Shown: positions 23,996-33,314, counted from the stretch's first letter. The stretch: DNA of 51,827 nt from an uncultured Collinsella sp. (GCA_900758375.1 CAAERJ010000037.1:1-51827), one strand, 5' to 3'. Numbers and translations are program-made. Notes: a model not told the origin generated them from the sequence alone.

Positions 23996-25446
23996 TACTG
24001 AACCACCCTACCTTTTTTAGACAAAAGCCGTTGCGCCAACCACAGAGCACCAACAATCACGATCACGGACGAAAACGAGAGGATGACAGAGCTAACTGCA
24101 GCGGAAACGAGGCAAGTTGCCATGCGGATATAGACATATGCGATATAGAAAATGACAACGGGAGAAGTCGCATTGCGCATTTTCCGTTCCAAAAAGAGGG
24201 CAAAGAGCAGAAAACCCAAAGCCAAGGCGGGGCCGAGGGCAAGGAAGGTGCAGGTCCCACCCTCAACACTGATAGGAAGGAGAACGCCGGAGGCTGATGT
24301 TCCGCCCGAGACGAACTGATTGAACATAGCCCCTGCGGCCGTAAAATCTGACCCCTTCACAAAAAAGCTCAGTCCGATAAAGGAGCGAGCAAAGTCGTAG
24401 AGAAGTGAGCCGAGGCTCTGTGCGTCGGCGAGCGACTCGTTGAGTCCGGCAGCGACCGAAACGGGTCCCAGCAAGTAGAGCTCGGCCGTTTTGCCGACAC
24501 CGGCGAAACCATTCGAGTTCGCTAGAGCATCGGCATAGGAAGCATAGTTGAACACGTAGAAATTCTTGTAGATGGTGAGCAGGGCAACAAGGGCGAAGGC
24601 TAGTCCTGCGACTAAGCCAACTGTCCTTCTAGCTTTTCCAGGGAACAGCTTCGTCAAGAGCACTATAACCGCAAAAGCGCTATAGACCTGAACGGATCTC
24701 TTCTCGTCAACCACAACGCATACGCACAAAAGAGCCGCCATGAGCGCCATCCAATAATAGCGCGCGGATCCCGTCTCGGATGCTTTCCTCGAGCACCATG
24801 TCGAGAAGAGGACAAAGGCCATGAGCATACCGATAAGTACCAGCTGTCGAGTAACGTTGCCGAAGGTCGATTTCACACCACCCATACGCGCTCCAGTTCC
24901 GGCGTCAATGGAAATGAAGCTGAGACCTTGCCTTGATTCGGGAAAGACAACGAAGATGACGAGCGCAGCGAAGACAAAAAGCGCGAAAACGACTCCAGCG
25001 GGTTCCTGCGTTGCGCTCACCGCCTTAGAATCAATTCTCTTGTGAACCACCAGACCATATATGGCAAAACCGATGCTGATGAACAGCAATTCGTAAACCA
25101 TAAACAGGATCGCAGACCCCACCTCTTCGCTCGTGGGCTGGTAAAGTGAGATGGAGTAGCAAGGATCAGAGCATAGGATGACAGGCAGAACAACGTAGCG
25201 CAAGAAACAGCAGACGTAGACGATGAGGACCGTCCAAGATCTGTCCCTTAAGAATAACGGGGCAAGCAAAAGCGTGCAAAAGACAGAAAAAGACAGCGGC
25301 AGAAGCGGTATAAGCTCGTATATCACAGGCCTCTCGCCCATAGCGAGTATGAGCGAACAGAGTATCCCTGCGGCAAAGCAAATGGCGAATAGCCACTCGA
25401 ATGCGCCGGTAGTTTTCCTATCCGAATTGCGTATTGCCCTACTCAT
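23995..25446 (-). CDS. wzy: Wzy-type polysaccharide polymerase
   Basis: This 483-aa integral membrane protein has about a dozen hydrophobic helices and a large loop in the C-terminal half (about residues 300-390, with SLLYDFARSFIGLSFF), as in O-antigen polymerases. Sequence conservation in Wzy is poor, so the call rests on topology, length and place between wzx and a glycosyltransferase. The ATG at 25446 overlaps the upstream stop by 8 bp. Confidence 0.75.
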   Translation of the reverse strand: MSRAIRNSDRKTTGAFEWLFAICFAAGILCSLILAMGERPVIYELIPLLPLSFSVFCTLLLAPLFLRDRSWTVLIVYVCCFLRYVVLPVILCSDPCYSISLYQPTSEEVGSAILFMVYELLFISIGFAIYGLVVHKRIDSKAVSATQEPAGVVFALFVFAALVIFVVFPESRQGLSFISIDAGTGARMGGVKSTFGNVTRQLVLIGMLMAFVLFSTWCSRKASETGSARYYWMALMAALLCVCVVVDEKRSVQVYSAFAVIVLLTKLFPGKARRTVGLVAGLAFALVALLTIYKNFYVFNYASYADALANSNGFAGVGKTAELYLLGPVSVAAGLNESLADAQSLGSLLYDFARSFIGLSFFVKGSDFTAAGAMFNQFVSGGTSASGVLLPISVEGGTCTFLALGPALALGFLLFALFLERKMRNATSPVVIFYIAYVYIRMATCLVSAAVSSVILSFSSVIVIVGALWLAQRLLSKKGRVVQ

Positions 25447-26488
25447 TGGCAAAAAACGCTTTCATCAACCGGTTTGCATCGTCGTTCTCGCGATTGACTT
25501 TCTCGATAAACGATTGCCGCCCCTCATCGAAGGCACTAAAATCGAAACGGGAGTATTCCTCTAAGAGCTTTGTGCTGGCATCTTCGCGTTCCAAGTCAAC
25601 GGAAAAACCGAGTCCATACTCCAGAGTTATCTCTTCCATAAAGGTATTAGGGCAGACCAAAATCGGCTTCCCAAGCTCGGCGGCATAATATAACTTGTTG
25701 GACAGAGCGTAATCAAGAAACGGGCTGTTGTTCCCGTACAGGTTGAAGAGCAGGTCTGCACCTTCTAGTAAGTTTACGGTTTGGGAAGGGTAAAAAGAAT
25801 CCTGAAAGGAAACCCCTTCAATATCCAAGTCTCCGCAAGTGTTCTTCAGCGCGAGTGCGCCAGCGCCGACGAAAGAGACTCTGAATCTCTCGTCATTAGA
25901 AAAAGCCTTTATGAGCTTGCGGCACTGATCATGAAAACGAATCGAGCCCAAGAAAACGATATTGATGGGGCCTTGCGCCGCCGACGAAGGCTCGCTTCTA
26001 TAAAGTCCCGGATGATTATTGTGCAGCAAGTGATACTCCACACCCGAGGGCAAAAATTTCGCATAACCGGGAGATGAGATGAAATTGGCATAGGAGCACC
26101 CAAAGAGGGACTTCTCGATGCCCCGCACAAAAGGAAGCTTCTCGAAGCAATAATCGCGAATATCGCAGATGTATTTTTCTTGATAATGCCTCTTCAGATA
26201 AGAGGATAGGAGCAGTGCCGCCTGGGTTTGCAGCAACACGATACCGTCATAGTTCTTTTTCCGAAGACAATCCTTGGCGAATGAGCAAAAACCGGCGTAG
26301 CCGGTCAGCTTGTCGAGCTTGCTCTCGCCCTTTGACTTGTAAGGGATAGCGTTAGCGCGGGCTATCCTGCAAGAGACGTCGCCACGGCTCCAGTAGAGGA
26401 AGTCGTACTCACCTTCAAAGCAGGACTCATAGGCTTCGATATACGGCGTCTGGTAGCAATCTCCAGTGGAAACGAATAGGAAAGGCAT
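25439..26488 (-). CDS. Glycosyltransferase of GT4-like fold
   Basis: This 349-aa protein has a two-domain GT-B layout: an N-terminal Rossmann region with YDGIVLLQTQAALLLSSYL, then a nucleotide-sugar-binding half starting INIVFLGSIRFHDQC, with LLEGADLLFNLYGN, ALSNKLYYAAELGKPIL and ITLEYGLGFSV. The donor and acceptor cannot be read from the sequence. It probably adds one sugar of the capsule repeat unit. Confidence 0.7.
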   Translation of the reverse strand: MPFLFVSTGDCYQTPYIEAYESCFEGEYDFLYWSRGDVSCRIARANAIPYKSKGESKLDKLTGYAGFCSFAKDCLRKKNYDGIVLLQTQAALLLSSYLKRHYQEKYICDIRDYCFEKLPFVRGIEKSLFGCSYANFISSPGYAKFLPSGVEYHLLHNNHPGLYRSEPSSAAQGPINIVFLGSIRFHDQCRKLIKAFSNDERFRVSFVGAGALALKNTCGDLDIEGVSFQDSFYPSQTVNLLEGADLLFNLYGNNSPFLDYALSNKLYYAAELGKPILVCPNTFMEEITLEYGLGFSVDLEREDASTKLLEEYSRFDFSAFDEGRQSFIEKVNRENDDANRLMKAFFANE

Positions 26489-26494
26489 GTCTGG

Positions 26495-27679
26495 CTAAGC
26501 CCCCTTCCTCCACACCATCTTGTCCACGACGCCGGTGTAGCTCTGGATGATCTTGACCACCTTGGTGGAGACGGTCTCGTCGGCGTAGTCGGGAACGGGC
26601 GCCTCGGGAAGCGACCCCTCGGCGTCGAGCTCGACGGCGGTGTGGACGGCCTGGAGCAGGCCGCGCTCGCTGATGCCGGCGAGCGTGAAGCACGCCTTGT
26701 CCAGTGCCTCGGGGCGCTCGGTGGAGGTGCGGATGCACACCGCCGGGAACGGGTGGCCGACGCTCGCGAAGAAGCTCGACTCCTCGGGCAGCGTGCCCGA
26801 ATCGGAGACCACCGCGAAGGCGTTCATCTGAAGGCAGTTGTAGTCGTGGAAGCCCATGGGCTCGTGCATGCGCACGCGCGGGTCAAGCTCGAAGCCGGTG
26901 GCCTCCAGGCGCTTGCGGGAGCGAGGGTGGCAGGAGTACAGGATCGGCATGTCGTATTTCTCCGCAAGCGCGTTGATGGCGGTGAACAGGCTCGAGAAGT
27001 TCGCCTCGGTGTCGATGTTCTCCTCGCGGTGGGCGGACAGCAGCATGTAGCGCTTGGGCTCAAGGCCGAGCTCGGTCAGGACGTCGGAGGCCTCGATCTT
27101 GCCCAGGTTGGCGCGCAGGACCTCGGCCATGGGCGAGCCAGTGACGTAAGTGCGCTCCGGGGCGCAGCCGGTGTCCTTCAGGTAGCGGCGGGCGTGCTCG
27201 GAGTATGCCAGGTTGACGTCGGAGATCACGTCGACGATGCGGCGGTTGGTCTCCTCGGGCAGGCACTCGTCCTTGCAGCGGTTGCCCGCCTCCATGTGGA
27301 AGATGGGGATGTGGAGCCTCTTGGCCGCGATGGCGGACAGACAGCTGTTGGTGTCACCCAGGAAGAGAAGGGCGTCGGGCTGCACCTGCACCATGAGCTT
27401 GTAGGAGGCGGCGATGATGTTGCCCACCGTCTCGCCCAGGTCGGCACCCACGGCGTCCAGGTAGACGTCGGGGTCGTCAAGCGACAGGTCGCGGAAGAAG
27501 ATGCCGTTGAGCGTGTAGTCGTAGTTCTGCCCGGTGTGCGCCAGCAGGCAGTCGAAGTGGCGGCGGCACTTCTTGATGACCTCAGACAGGCGGATGACCT
27601 CGGGGCGGGTGCCCACGATGATCAACAGCTTCAGTCGGCCGTCATCCTTGAATGCGATATCGGAATAGTCCTTGCCCAT
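26495..27679 (-). CDS. capG: UDP-N-acetyl-L-fucosamine-forming 2-epimerase (CapG/FnlC-like)
   Basis: This 394-aa WecB-family protein (VGTRPEVIRLSEVI, LAHTGQNYDYTLNGIFF, FLGDTNSCLSAIAAK, HMEAGNRC, LLSAHREENID, DSGTLPEESSF) lies directly after CapE and CapF homologues. This branch with HTGQNYD and MEAGNRC is the CapG/FnlC/WbjD type, which makes the last step, UDP-L-FucNAc from UDP-L-PneNAc. GAGGAGG precedes the ATG; spacing to capF is 4 bp. It is distinct from wecB at 19363, so the cluster has two epimerases with separate roles. Confidence 0.85.
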   Translation of the reverse strand: MGKDYSDIAFKDDGRLKLLIIVGTRPEVIRLSEVIKKCRRHFDCLLAHTGQNYDYTLNGIFFRDLSLDDPDVYLDAVGADLGETVGNIIAASYKLMVQVQPDALLFLGDTNSCLSAIAAKRLHIPIFHMEAGNRCKDECLPEETNRRIVDVISDVNLAYSEHARRYLKDTGCAPERTYVTGSPMAEVLRANLGKIEASDVLTELGLEPKRYMLLSAHREENIDTEANFSSLFTAINALAEKYDMPILYSCHPRSRKRLEATGFELDPRVRMHEPMGFHDYNCLQMNAFAVVSDSGTLPEESSFFASVGHPFPAVCIRTSTERPEALDKACFTLAGISERGLLQAVHTAVELDAEGSLPEAPVPDYADETVSTKVVKIIQSYTGVVDKMVWRKGA

Positions 27680-27683
27680 GCGG

Positions 27684-28901
27684 CTAGACCTCCTCGTAGT
27701 AGGTGTCGGGGTTCTTGGGGTCGAAGGGCTCGTTTGCCCACATGACCGTCACAAGGTCCTCGGTGTCGGACAGGTTGGTGATGGAGTGCGTGTAGCCCGG
27801 GATCATTTCCACGGCGCGCATGTCAGTGCCGCTCACCACGTACTCGTCGACGGGGAACGGGTTCCCCTCTGAGTCCTCCCCCACCTTCCTCAACTTGATC
27901 GACGCGGTGCCGGAGACCACCAGGAACCTCTCCCACTTGCTCATGTGCCAGTGGTTGCCCTTGGTGATGCCGGGCCTCGAGACGTTGATGGAGACCTGGC
28001 CGCGCTCCGGCGTGCGCAGGAACTCGGTGAACGAGCCGCGCGCGTCCGTGTTGGGTCTGAGGCCGTAGGCGAAGTGCCCCGGCTCGTAGTAGGACAGGAA
28101 CGTGCTCCAGAGCTTCTTGGAGAAGGAGCCCTCGGTGAGGTCGGGGACCGACAGCGTCTCGCGGCTGTCGCGGAAGCAGCCGAGCAGGTAGACGATCTCG
28201 CCCAGGGTCTTCACGTCGGTCCCGGGGACGTAGCAGAAGCTATCGCCCTCGACGCGCTCCAGCCCCTCATAGCCGCAGCGGTGCTCCTCCCCCAGCAGGG
28301 CGCCCAGCATCTCGTCGACGAGGTCGTCGATGTAGAGGAGCTCCAGCTCCACCGAGGGGTCGTTGACGGTGTAGGGGCGGCCGTTGGCGATGGCGTCGCA
28401 GAAGGTGGCCACGGCGGAGTTGTAGCGCGGGCGGCACCACTTGCCGTAGAGGTTCGGGAAGCGGTAGATGAGCACGGGCGCCCCCGTGCGCTCCGAGTAC
28501 TCCCGGAACAGGCCCTCCCCCGCGAGCTTCGACTCGCCGTATACGGAGCCCTCGAAGCGGCCGGACAGGCTCGCCTGCGCGGAGCTGGAGAGCATGACGG
28601 GGCATTTGTTGCCGTGGCGCTCGAGGGCGTCCAGCAGCGTGGAGGCGAAACCGAAGTTGCCCTCCATGAACTCGGACTGGTCCTTGGGACGGTTGACGCC
28701 GGCCAGGTTGAAGACGAAGTCGGCGCGGGAGCAGTACTCCTCCAGCTCCCCGGGGTTCGAGTCGATGTCGTACTCCATGACCTCAAGGGGAAGGAGTTGC
28801 TGGTATTTGGCGCGGCGGTCCTTGCCGTCGCGGATGTTCTTCAGCGCGCAGCAGAGGTTCCTCCCGACGAAGCCCCTGGCGCCAGTGACGAGTACGTGCA
28901 C
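27684..28901 (-). CDS. capF: CapF/FnlB-like bifunctional reductase with cupin domain
   Basis: This 405-aa protein has an N-terminal short-chain reductase domain (VTGARGFVGRNL dinucleotide site; the later YGESKLAGE block supplies the YxxxK pair) and a C-terminal cupin from about residue 285 (KGNHWHMSKWERFLVV with metal-binding histidines, GYTHSITNLSD). CapF first epimerises at C3 with the cupin and then reduces C4 with NADPH on the way to UDP-L-FucNAc. The GTG start follows the capE stop by one base. Confidence 0.9.
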   Translation of the reverse strand: MHVLVTGARGFVGRNLCCALKNIRDGKDRRAKYQQLLPLEVMEYDIDSNPGELEEYCSRADFVFNLAGVNRPKDQSEFMEGNFGFASTLLDALERHGNKCPVMLSSSAQASLSGRFEGSVYGESKLAGEGLFREYSERTGAPVLIYRFPNLYGKWCRPRYNSAVATFCDAIANGRPYTVNDPSVELELLYIDDLVDEMLGALLGEEHRCGYEGLERVEGDSFCYVPGTDVKTLGEIVYLLGCFRDSRETLSVPDLTEGSFSKKLWSTFLSYYEPGHFAYGLRPNTDARGSFTEFLRTPERGQVSINVSRPGITKGNHWHMSKWERFLVVSGTASIKLRKVGEDSEGNPFPVDEYVVSGTDMRAVEMIPGYTHSITNLSDTEDLVTVMWANEPFDPKNPDTYYEEV

Positions 28902-28902
28902 C

Positions 28903-29961
28903 CTACTGCACCGCCTCGTGCTCGCGGCCCTCCAGGGCCAGCTGCACGTACTCGGCGGTCTTGATCTTGGCGACGGTGCCCTCCACGTCGAGCCTCTCGG
29001 TGTTGTGGCTCGTGTAGGACTCGTCGGCCTGGGTCTCCACCTCGCCGTCCACGACGAACTTGTCGTAATTCAGGTCGCGCGAGTCGCAGGCGACGCGGTA
29101 GTAGCCGCCCATGTCCTCGGCGCGCAGGCGCTCCTCGCGGGTCATGAGAGTCTCGAAGAGCTTCTCGCCGTGGCGGGTACCGATCACCTGGGTGCCCACG
29201 CGGCCGAAAACCTCCTGCACGGCCTCGGCGAGGTCGCCGATGGTGGAGGCCGGCGCCTTCTGGATGAACAGGTCGCCGGGGTTGGCGTGCTCGAAGGCGA
29301 ACTGCACCAGGTCCACGGCCTCGTCCAAATTCATGAGGAAGCGAGTCATGTTGGGGTCGGTGACGGTGAGTGGCTCGCCCTTGCGGATGCGGTCGATGAA
29401 CAGCGGAATGACACTGCCGCGCGAGCACATGACGTTGCCGTAGCGGGTGCAGCAGATGGTTGTGCGGCCGGCGCCGTTGCGGGCGTTGGCGTAGATGATG
29501 GACTCCATCATGGCCTTGGACTTGCCCATGGCGTTGATGGGGTAGGCCGCCTTGTCGGTGGACAGGCACACGACGCGGTCCACGCCCTCGTCAATCGCGG
29601 CGTGCAGGACGTTGTCCGTGCCGATGACGTTGGTGCGCACGGCCTCCATGGGGAAGAACTCGCAGGAGGGCACCTGCTTCAAGGCGGCGGCGTGGAAGAT
29701 GTAGTCCACGCCGTGCATGGCGTCGCGCACGCTCTGGGCGTTACGGACGTCCCCGATGAAGAAGCGCACCTTAGAGGCGAGCTCCGGGGACTTCTCCTGC
29801 AGGCGGTGGCGCATGTCGTCCTGCTTCTTCTCGTCGCGCGAGAAGATGCTGATCTCGGCCAGGTCGGTGTCCATGAAGTGCTTGAGCACAGTGTTGCCGA
29901 ACGAGCCGGTGCCGCCCGTGATCATGAGGGTCTTGTCTTTGAATGCGGAAGTGCCTGTCAT
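28903..29961 (-). CDS. capE: CapE/FnlA-like UDP-GlcNAc 4,6-dehydratase/5-epimerase
   Basis: This 352-aa protein catalyses the first step of UDP-L-FucNAc synthesis. The NAD(P) site is ITGGTGSFGNTVL; the active-site stretch CLSTDKAAYPINAMGKSK has D-K and M-x-x-x-K in place of the common Y-x-x-x-K, as in this family of inverting dehydratases. ARNGAGRTTICCTRYGNV is also conserved. A strong ribosome site (GGAGG) precedes the ATG. Confidence 0.92.
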   Translation of the reverse strand: MTGTSAFKDKTLMITGGTGSFGNTVLKHFMDTDLAEISIFSRDEKKQDDMRHRLQEKSPELASKVRFFIGDVRNAQSVRDAMHGVDYIFHAAALKQVPSCEFFPMEAVRTNVIGTDNVLHAAIDEGVDRVVCLSTDKAAYPINAMGKSKAMMESIIYANARNGAGRTTICCTRYGNVMCSRGSVIPLFIDRIRKGEPLTVTDPNMTRFLMNLDEAVDLVQFAFEHANPGDLFIQKAPASTIGDLAEAVQEVFGRVGTQVIGTRHGEKLFETLMTREERLRAEDMGGYYRVACDSRDLNYDKFVVDGEVETQADESYTSHNTERLDVEGTVAKIKTAEYVQLALEGREHEAVQ

Positions 29962-29964
29962 TAA

Positions 29965-31173
29965 TTAATCCTCCACTAGTTGAGTAAGTAGTTTTTCGAG
30001 CTTGTCGAAGAACAGCTTCTTCGTGAAATAGCGCTCGTAATAAGCTTTTGCGTTATTGCCAAGCTGCCCTGTGTTGGAAAGTCCAGCAAACTGCGAGGCA
30101 ATTCGTGCAAGACCTTCGGCATCTTCGATATCGCAGCAGAAACCGCATTTGGCATCATCAATTACTCGTTTGGTTTCACCTGAAAGCGCTGCCAAAATCG
30201 GTTTTCCAGCTGCCATATAAGTGGTGACTTTTCGTGGCAACGTATAAGTAGCCATCGGACTATCTTCGAACGTGACGATCATCGCGTCAGACGCACCGTA
30301 GTAGCGAGGCATGTCCTCAATTGGCTTGCGCCCGTGAAACACAATGTTGTTCAAGCCAAGTTCCGTGGCCCTGGCCTTACATTGCTCCAGGCGCGATCCG
30401 GAACCAACAACATGAAAAACGAGATTCGATTCTTTCTGAAGAATGCTGGCAGCTTCAACAATGGTTAAAACAGATTGTGCTTGCCCCACGTTGCCCGCAA
30501 AAGTTAAATTTGTTTTTGCCGGGTCATAGCCTTCGCAAGGGCATCTAGCACAATCAGAAAATGCATCGTCAGCATATTGAGGTAAGTACGCCGAGGCCTC
30601 TCGTTCGATTCCAAGGCTGCTTGAAAAATATTCATCAAACAGAGGCGATGTTACCGCGATGCGATCAGCTTGCTTATAAATCCTCTTTGAGACAGCCGAC
30701 ATCCACTTGTAAGGCAGCGATGTTTCAGAAAAACCGCCAGCTGTAAGACTTACGGGCCATAAATCAAAGCAATACAGCAGCATTTTTTTATGATGTTTGC
30801 GAGCATAGACAAGACCGGGGTCAACCTGCATTACGGGCGAAAACTGATACCCTAGGACAACATCAAATTCTTCATTGAGCGTTCGGGCAAGCTTATTTGC
30901 GTTATGCCAGAAGGAGATATAGTTTTTTACGCGATTTATTGCACCCGTTTTCCGTGGTTGCAAGTTGGCACGATAGATGGTTACGCCATTATGAAACTCG
31001 ACTTGCCCACCTCTGTTTTTATACTCAACGGGAATGTCAGAATTTGGCATGCCTGTATTAGGCAGTCCGGTGATTACAGAGACGCTATGACCCCTTTTAA
31101 CAAGCTCCTCGCATACATCGGAAGTGTTAAAAGGCTCCGGCCAATAGTGCTGGCAAACAACCAGAATTTTCAT
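29965..31173 (-). CDS. Glycosyltransferase family 4 (WbuB-like)
   Basis: The protein has 402 aa. The start KILVVCQHYWPEPFNTSDV, the middle LLYCFDLWPVSL, and the C-terminal half with LTFAGNVGQAQSVLTIVEAA, FHGRKPIEDMPRYYGASDA and YMAAGKPILAAL match WbuB-type GT4 enzymes, several of which transfer FucNAc. Location beside capE-capF-capG supports an L-FucNAc transferase. The ATG overlaps the stop of the sugar transferase (TAATG). Confidence 0.8.
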   Translation of the reverse strand: MKILVVCQHYWPEPFNTSDVCEELVKRGHSVSVITGLPNTGMPNSDIPVEYKNRGGQVEFHNGVTIYRANLQPRKTGAINRVKNYISFWHNANKLARTLNEEFDVVLGYQFSPVMQVDPGLVYARKHHKKMLLYCFDLWPVSLTAGGFSETSLPYKWMSAVSKRIYKQADRIAVTSPLFDEYFSSSLGIEREASAYLPQYADDAFSDCARCPCEGYDPAKTNLTFAGNVGQAQSVLTIVEAASILQKESNLVFHVVGSGSRLEQCKARATELGLNNIVFHGRKPIEDMPRYYGASDAMIVTFEDSPMATYTLPRKVTTYMAAGKPILAALSGETKRVIDDAKCGFCCDIEDAEGLARIASQFAGLSNTGQLGNNAKAYYERYFTKKLFFDKLEKLLTQLVED

Positions 31174-31961
31174 TAGCGAGCACCATCGCCCGAGCTCACA
31201 ACGCCAAGCGTCTTAAGCATGATCACAACATCCATCTTGATGTTTCTCGATTTAATGTACTGGAGGTCAAACACGACCTTTTCACTAGGCAGGAGATCGT
31301 ATCCGCCGGTCACCTGGGCAAGGCCTGATATTCCAGGGCGCACCATGGTGCGGTAATGCCAGCCGTGAATACGCTTCTCGAACTCCTCGCAGAACGCAGG
31401 ACGCTCGGGACGCGGACCAATAAGACTCATGTCGCCTTTGAACACATTCCAGAACTGGGGAATCTCATCCAGACGCGTCTTGCGCATAAACTTGCCAAAC
31501 GGCGTTACGCGCGGATCTTCGTCCTGTGCCCACTGGGCACCACGAGATTCGGCATCGGTATACATGCTGCGGAACTTATAGATATTAAAGACCTTGCCAT
31601 CTTTGCCAACGCGACGCTGTGCGTAAATGACGGGGCCTTCGGACTCGGACTTAATCTTAATGGCAATAACAGCCATCGGAATCGCGAGAATAATGAGCGC
31701 GCAACCGCAGGAGACAACATCGAAAGAGCGCTTAATAAAGCGGTAGAAGAACCCACCGTTTACGACGGGTTCTTCTAGTTCAATGATGTCGTCACCAGGC
31801 AGCAGTTTTTCCAACACATCGGACGGAATGCCGTTCTCGGTTAGCTTCGGCTCATGCTTTCCAACATTGTTTAACTTGGCAGCCTCGCGTCTGTCCTCAA
31901 GCGTAACAGCAAGCGCTGCCGCATCCCCCATTTGATTGTTTTGCACGTTCTCTTCCAACAC
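31173..31961 (-). CDS. Initiating undecaprenyl-phosphate sugar transferase
   Basis: This 262-aa protein of the bacterial sugar transferase (WcaJ/WbaP/PglC) superfamily has an about 65-residue cytoplasmic N-terminus, one membrane segment (RSFDVVSCGCALIILAIPM, likely a re-entrant helix), and then the catalytic domain: KFRSMYTDAE, RKTRLDEIPQFWNVFKGD, SLIGPRPERPAF and MVRPGISGLAQV. It puts the first sugar phosphate on the lipid carrier. The GTG start has GGAGGCGGGG upstream. Confidence 0.9.
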   Translation of the reverse strand: MLEENVQNNQMGDAAALAVTLEDRREAAKLNNVGKHEPKLTENGIPSDVLEKLLPGDDIIELEEPVVNGGFFYRFIKRSFDVVSCGCALIILAIPMAVIAIKIKSESEGPVIYAQRRVGKDGKVFNIYKFRSMYTDAESRGAQWAQDEDPRVTPFGKFMRKTRLDEIPQFWNVFKGDMSLIGPRPERPAFCEEFEKRIHGWHYRTMVRPGISGLAQVTGGYDLLPSEKVVFDLQYIKSRNIKMDVVIMLKTLGVVSSGDGAR

Positions 31962-32013
31962 TACGTCCCCGCCTCCGAGGATCCTCCCTGCTCCGTTACA
32001 CAGTCGCCAACAG

Positions 32014-32559
32014 CTAGGCGATCGCCCTTTTAAGGTTTCGCATTACGCGCTGCTCGACCGAAAGCACGGCAAGGCCAACGCGCGTAGTTACGCGTCGACC
32101 GCACAGGTCGAGCTCCAAATAAGCAGTGCTCTTGCGTCTATTAATGGTTTTGATAAGGCCTTCGTGGCCCAGCAGCGGTCCTGCCGTCACCACGACCTGG
32201 TCACCGTCTTTTAGAGCCTCGCTCATGGGCACTACGCGGTCTCCCCTATGCGTAAAGCTGCCAATAAGCTGAACCTCTTCTTTTGCCAGCGGCACAAACT
32301 GACCGTCCTGGGATAGAACCCGAGCAAAGTCGTCCATGCGTAGCAGATACTGTTGCACGGTGCGGGGATCTGCCGTATCGCAGATAAGATAACCGGGGAA
32401 GAGCGGCTTAGTCGTGTTGACCCATTCGCCGTGCACCTTGATCTCGGTTTGAAATTGGGGATAAAAGAGCTCCTGCATGGCGCTACCCGGCACCACATGC
32501 TCTATGCGCTCGCGCATTACGTCTTCGCGACCATTAATTACCTGGATCACATACCACAC
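32014..32559 (-). CDS. loaP: LoaP/NusG-paralogue transcription antiterminator
   Basis: This 181-aa NusG-family protein has an N-terminal NGN domain (MWYVIQVINGREDVMRERI; PLFPGYLICDT; RVLSQDG) and a C-terminal KOW domain (DGDQVVVTAGPLLGHEGLI). Paralogues at the head of long polysaccharide or secondary-metabolite operons (LoaP, UpxY, RfaH-like) bind RNA polymerase and suppress termination on their own operon. I chose the GTG at 32559 because GGGGGG lies 8 nt upstream and the protein then starts MWYV as is usual; the frame extends 3 codons further. The general NusG gene is not in the window. Confidence 0.85.
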   Translation of the reverse strand: MWYVIQVINGREDVMRERIEHVVPGSAMQELFYPQFQTEIKVHGEWVNTTKPLFPGYLICDTADPRTVQQYLLRMDDFARVLSQDGQFVPLAKEEVQLIGSFTHRGDRVVPMSEALKDGDQVVVTAGPLLGHEGLIKTINRRKSTAYLELDLCGRRVTTRVGLAVLSVEQRVMRNLKRAIA

Positions 32560-32722
32560 GAGCACCACCCCCCTTGCTGTCTTACGTGTGGCTCACGGGG
32601 TTTGGGTATGGCTACGCCAGGGCGCTTATGCGCGAAGGCGCTCCATATTCAAACCCTGAGCCCAGTTAGACAAGCACGTGGCTCTGCCCCACCGTGAACG
32701 GTATGTATAAGCGCAGTGGCTA

Positions 32723-32758
32723 GAGTCGCGGACGTGTATCGCAAAATGACCGCGACTC
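32723..32758 (-). ncRNA. Leader hairpin 2 upstream of loaP
   Basis: GAGTCGCGG (32723-32731) and CCGCGACTC (32750-32758) form a perfect 9-bp stem with an 18-nt loop in the loaP 5' leader. No T tract follows, so it is not an ordinary terminator. Confidence 0.5.
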
Positions 32759-32763
32759 CAGCT

Positions 32764-32816
32764 AGCTGCGTGCGGCCCAGTCAAGCGGGTACAAAACTGG
32801 ACCGCACGCAAACAGC
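32764..32816 (-). ncRNA. Leader hairpin 1 upstream of loaP
   Basis: TGCGTGCGGCCCAGT (32767-32781) pairs with ACTGGACCGCACGCA (32796-32810), a 15-bp stem with one C-A mismatch and a 14-nt loop; AGCT at both outer ends can extend it. It starts about 30 nt past the predicted transcription start. LoaP systems need an RNA hairpin in the operon leader, and this is the strongest candidate here. Confidence 0.6.
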
Positions 32817-32849
32817 TGTAGGACTGCTGCGAATTGTCATGAAACATCG

Positions 32850-32878
32850 ATTAGAATGAACAACTTGCACAAAGACAA
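32850..32878 (-). promoter_or_regulatory. Candidate promoter of the capsule operon
   Basis: On the minus strand TTGTCT (32873-32878) and TCTAAT (32850-32855) are 17 bp apart: 4 of 6 and 5 of 6 matches to the housekeeping consensus. It would start RNA near 32843 and give a leader of about 285 nt before loaP. Confidence 0.5.
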
Positions 32879-33314
32879 GAACAAAGTCATTCAATGCGAT
32901 ACGCATGACGACGCTATTGGAGCTCGTGGTTTTTCTGGCACCGCCGTTACGGCCGGATGCTGATCTGCCCTGTGCTTCGCGACCGGTTAAGCCGTGAGCG
33001 CAGTTGAACCCATGTAACGATAGTTATCCTAGCACAAGGCGGCTAGAAACCGATTTAGGCCGCACGAGGCAACATTTCGTCCATTTGCAGTGCTTAAGGG
33101 GGTTATTTTGCAAACTTGTTCACATTGACGCAGGTTTATGCGGGTGTGGCTCTTAGCGCGCGCTACCCGAGCTACAACGCTGACAGCGAGAAATGCAAAA
33201 AAGGAATTATGTTGGGTCAACAAACTATGTACAGAAGTAGGAAATAAATTGCACAACTTTTTTGGCTATGGGTGTTGGTATGGCGTCACCTTGGTTTGCG
33301 CGGTGGCTGCATAT
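32879..33314. other. Intergenic stretch upstream of the capsule promoter
   Basis: There is no gene I can support. It has mixed AT/GC content with several short T runs. It separates the tRNA-Ala terminator from the capsule promoter, both on the minus strand, and may hold further regulator sites for capsule expression, none of which I can identify. Confidence 0.4.

Noticed and set aside
26642..27745. 367-codon plus-strand frame opposite capG
   Set aside because: Shadow of capG with no recognisable motif.
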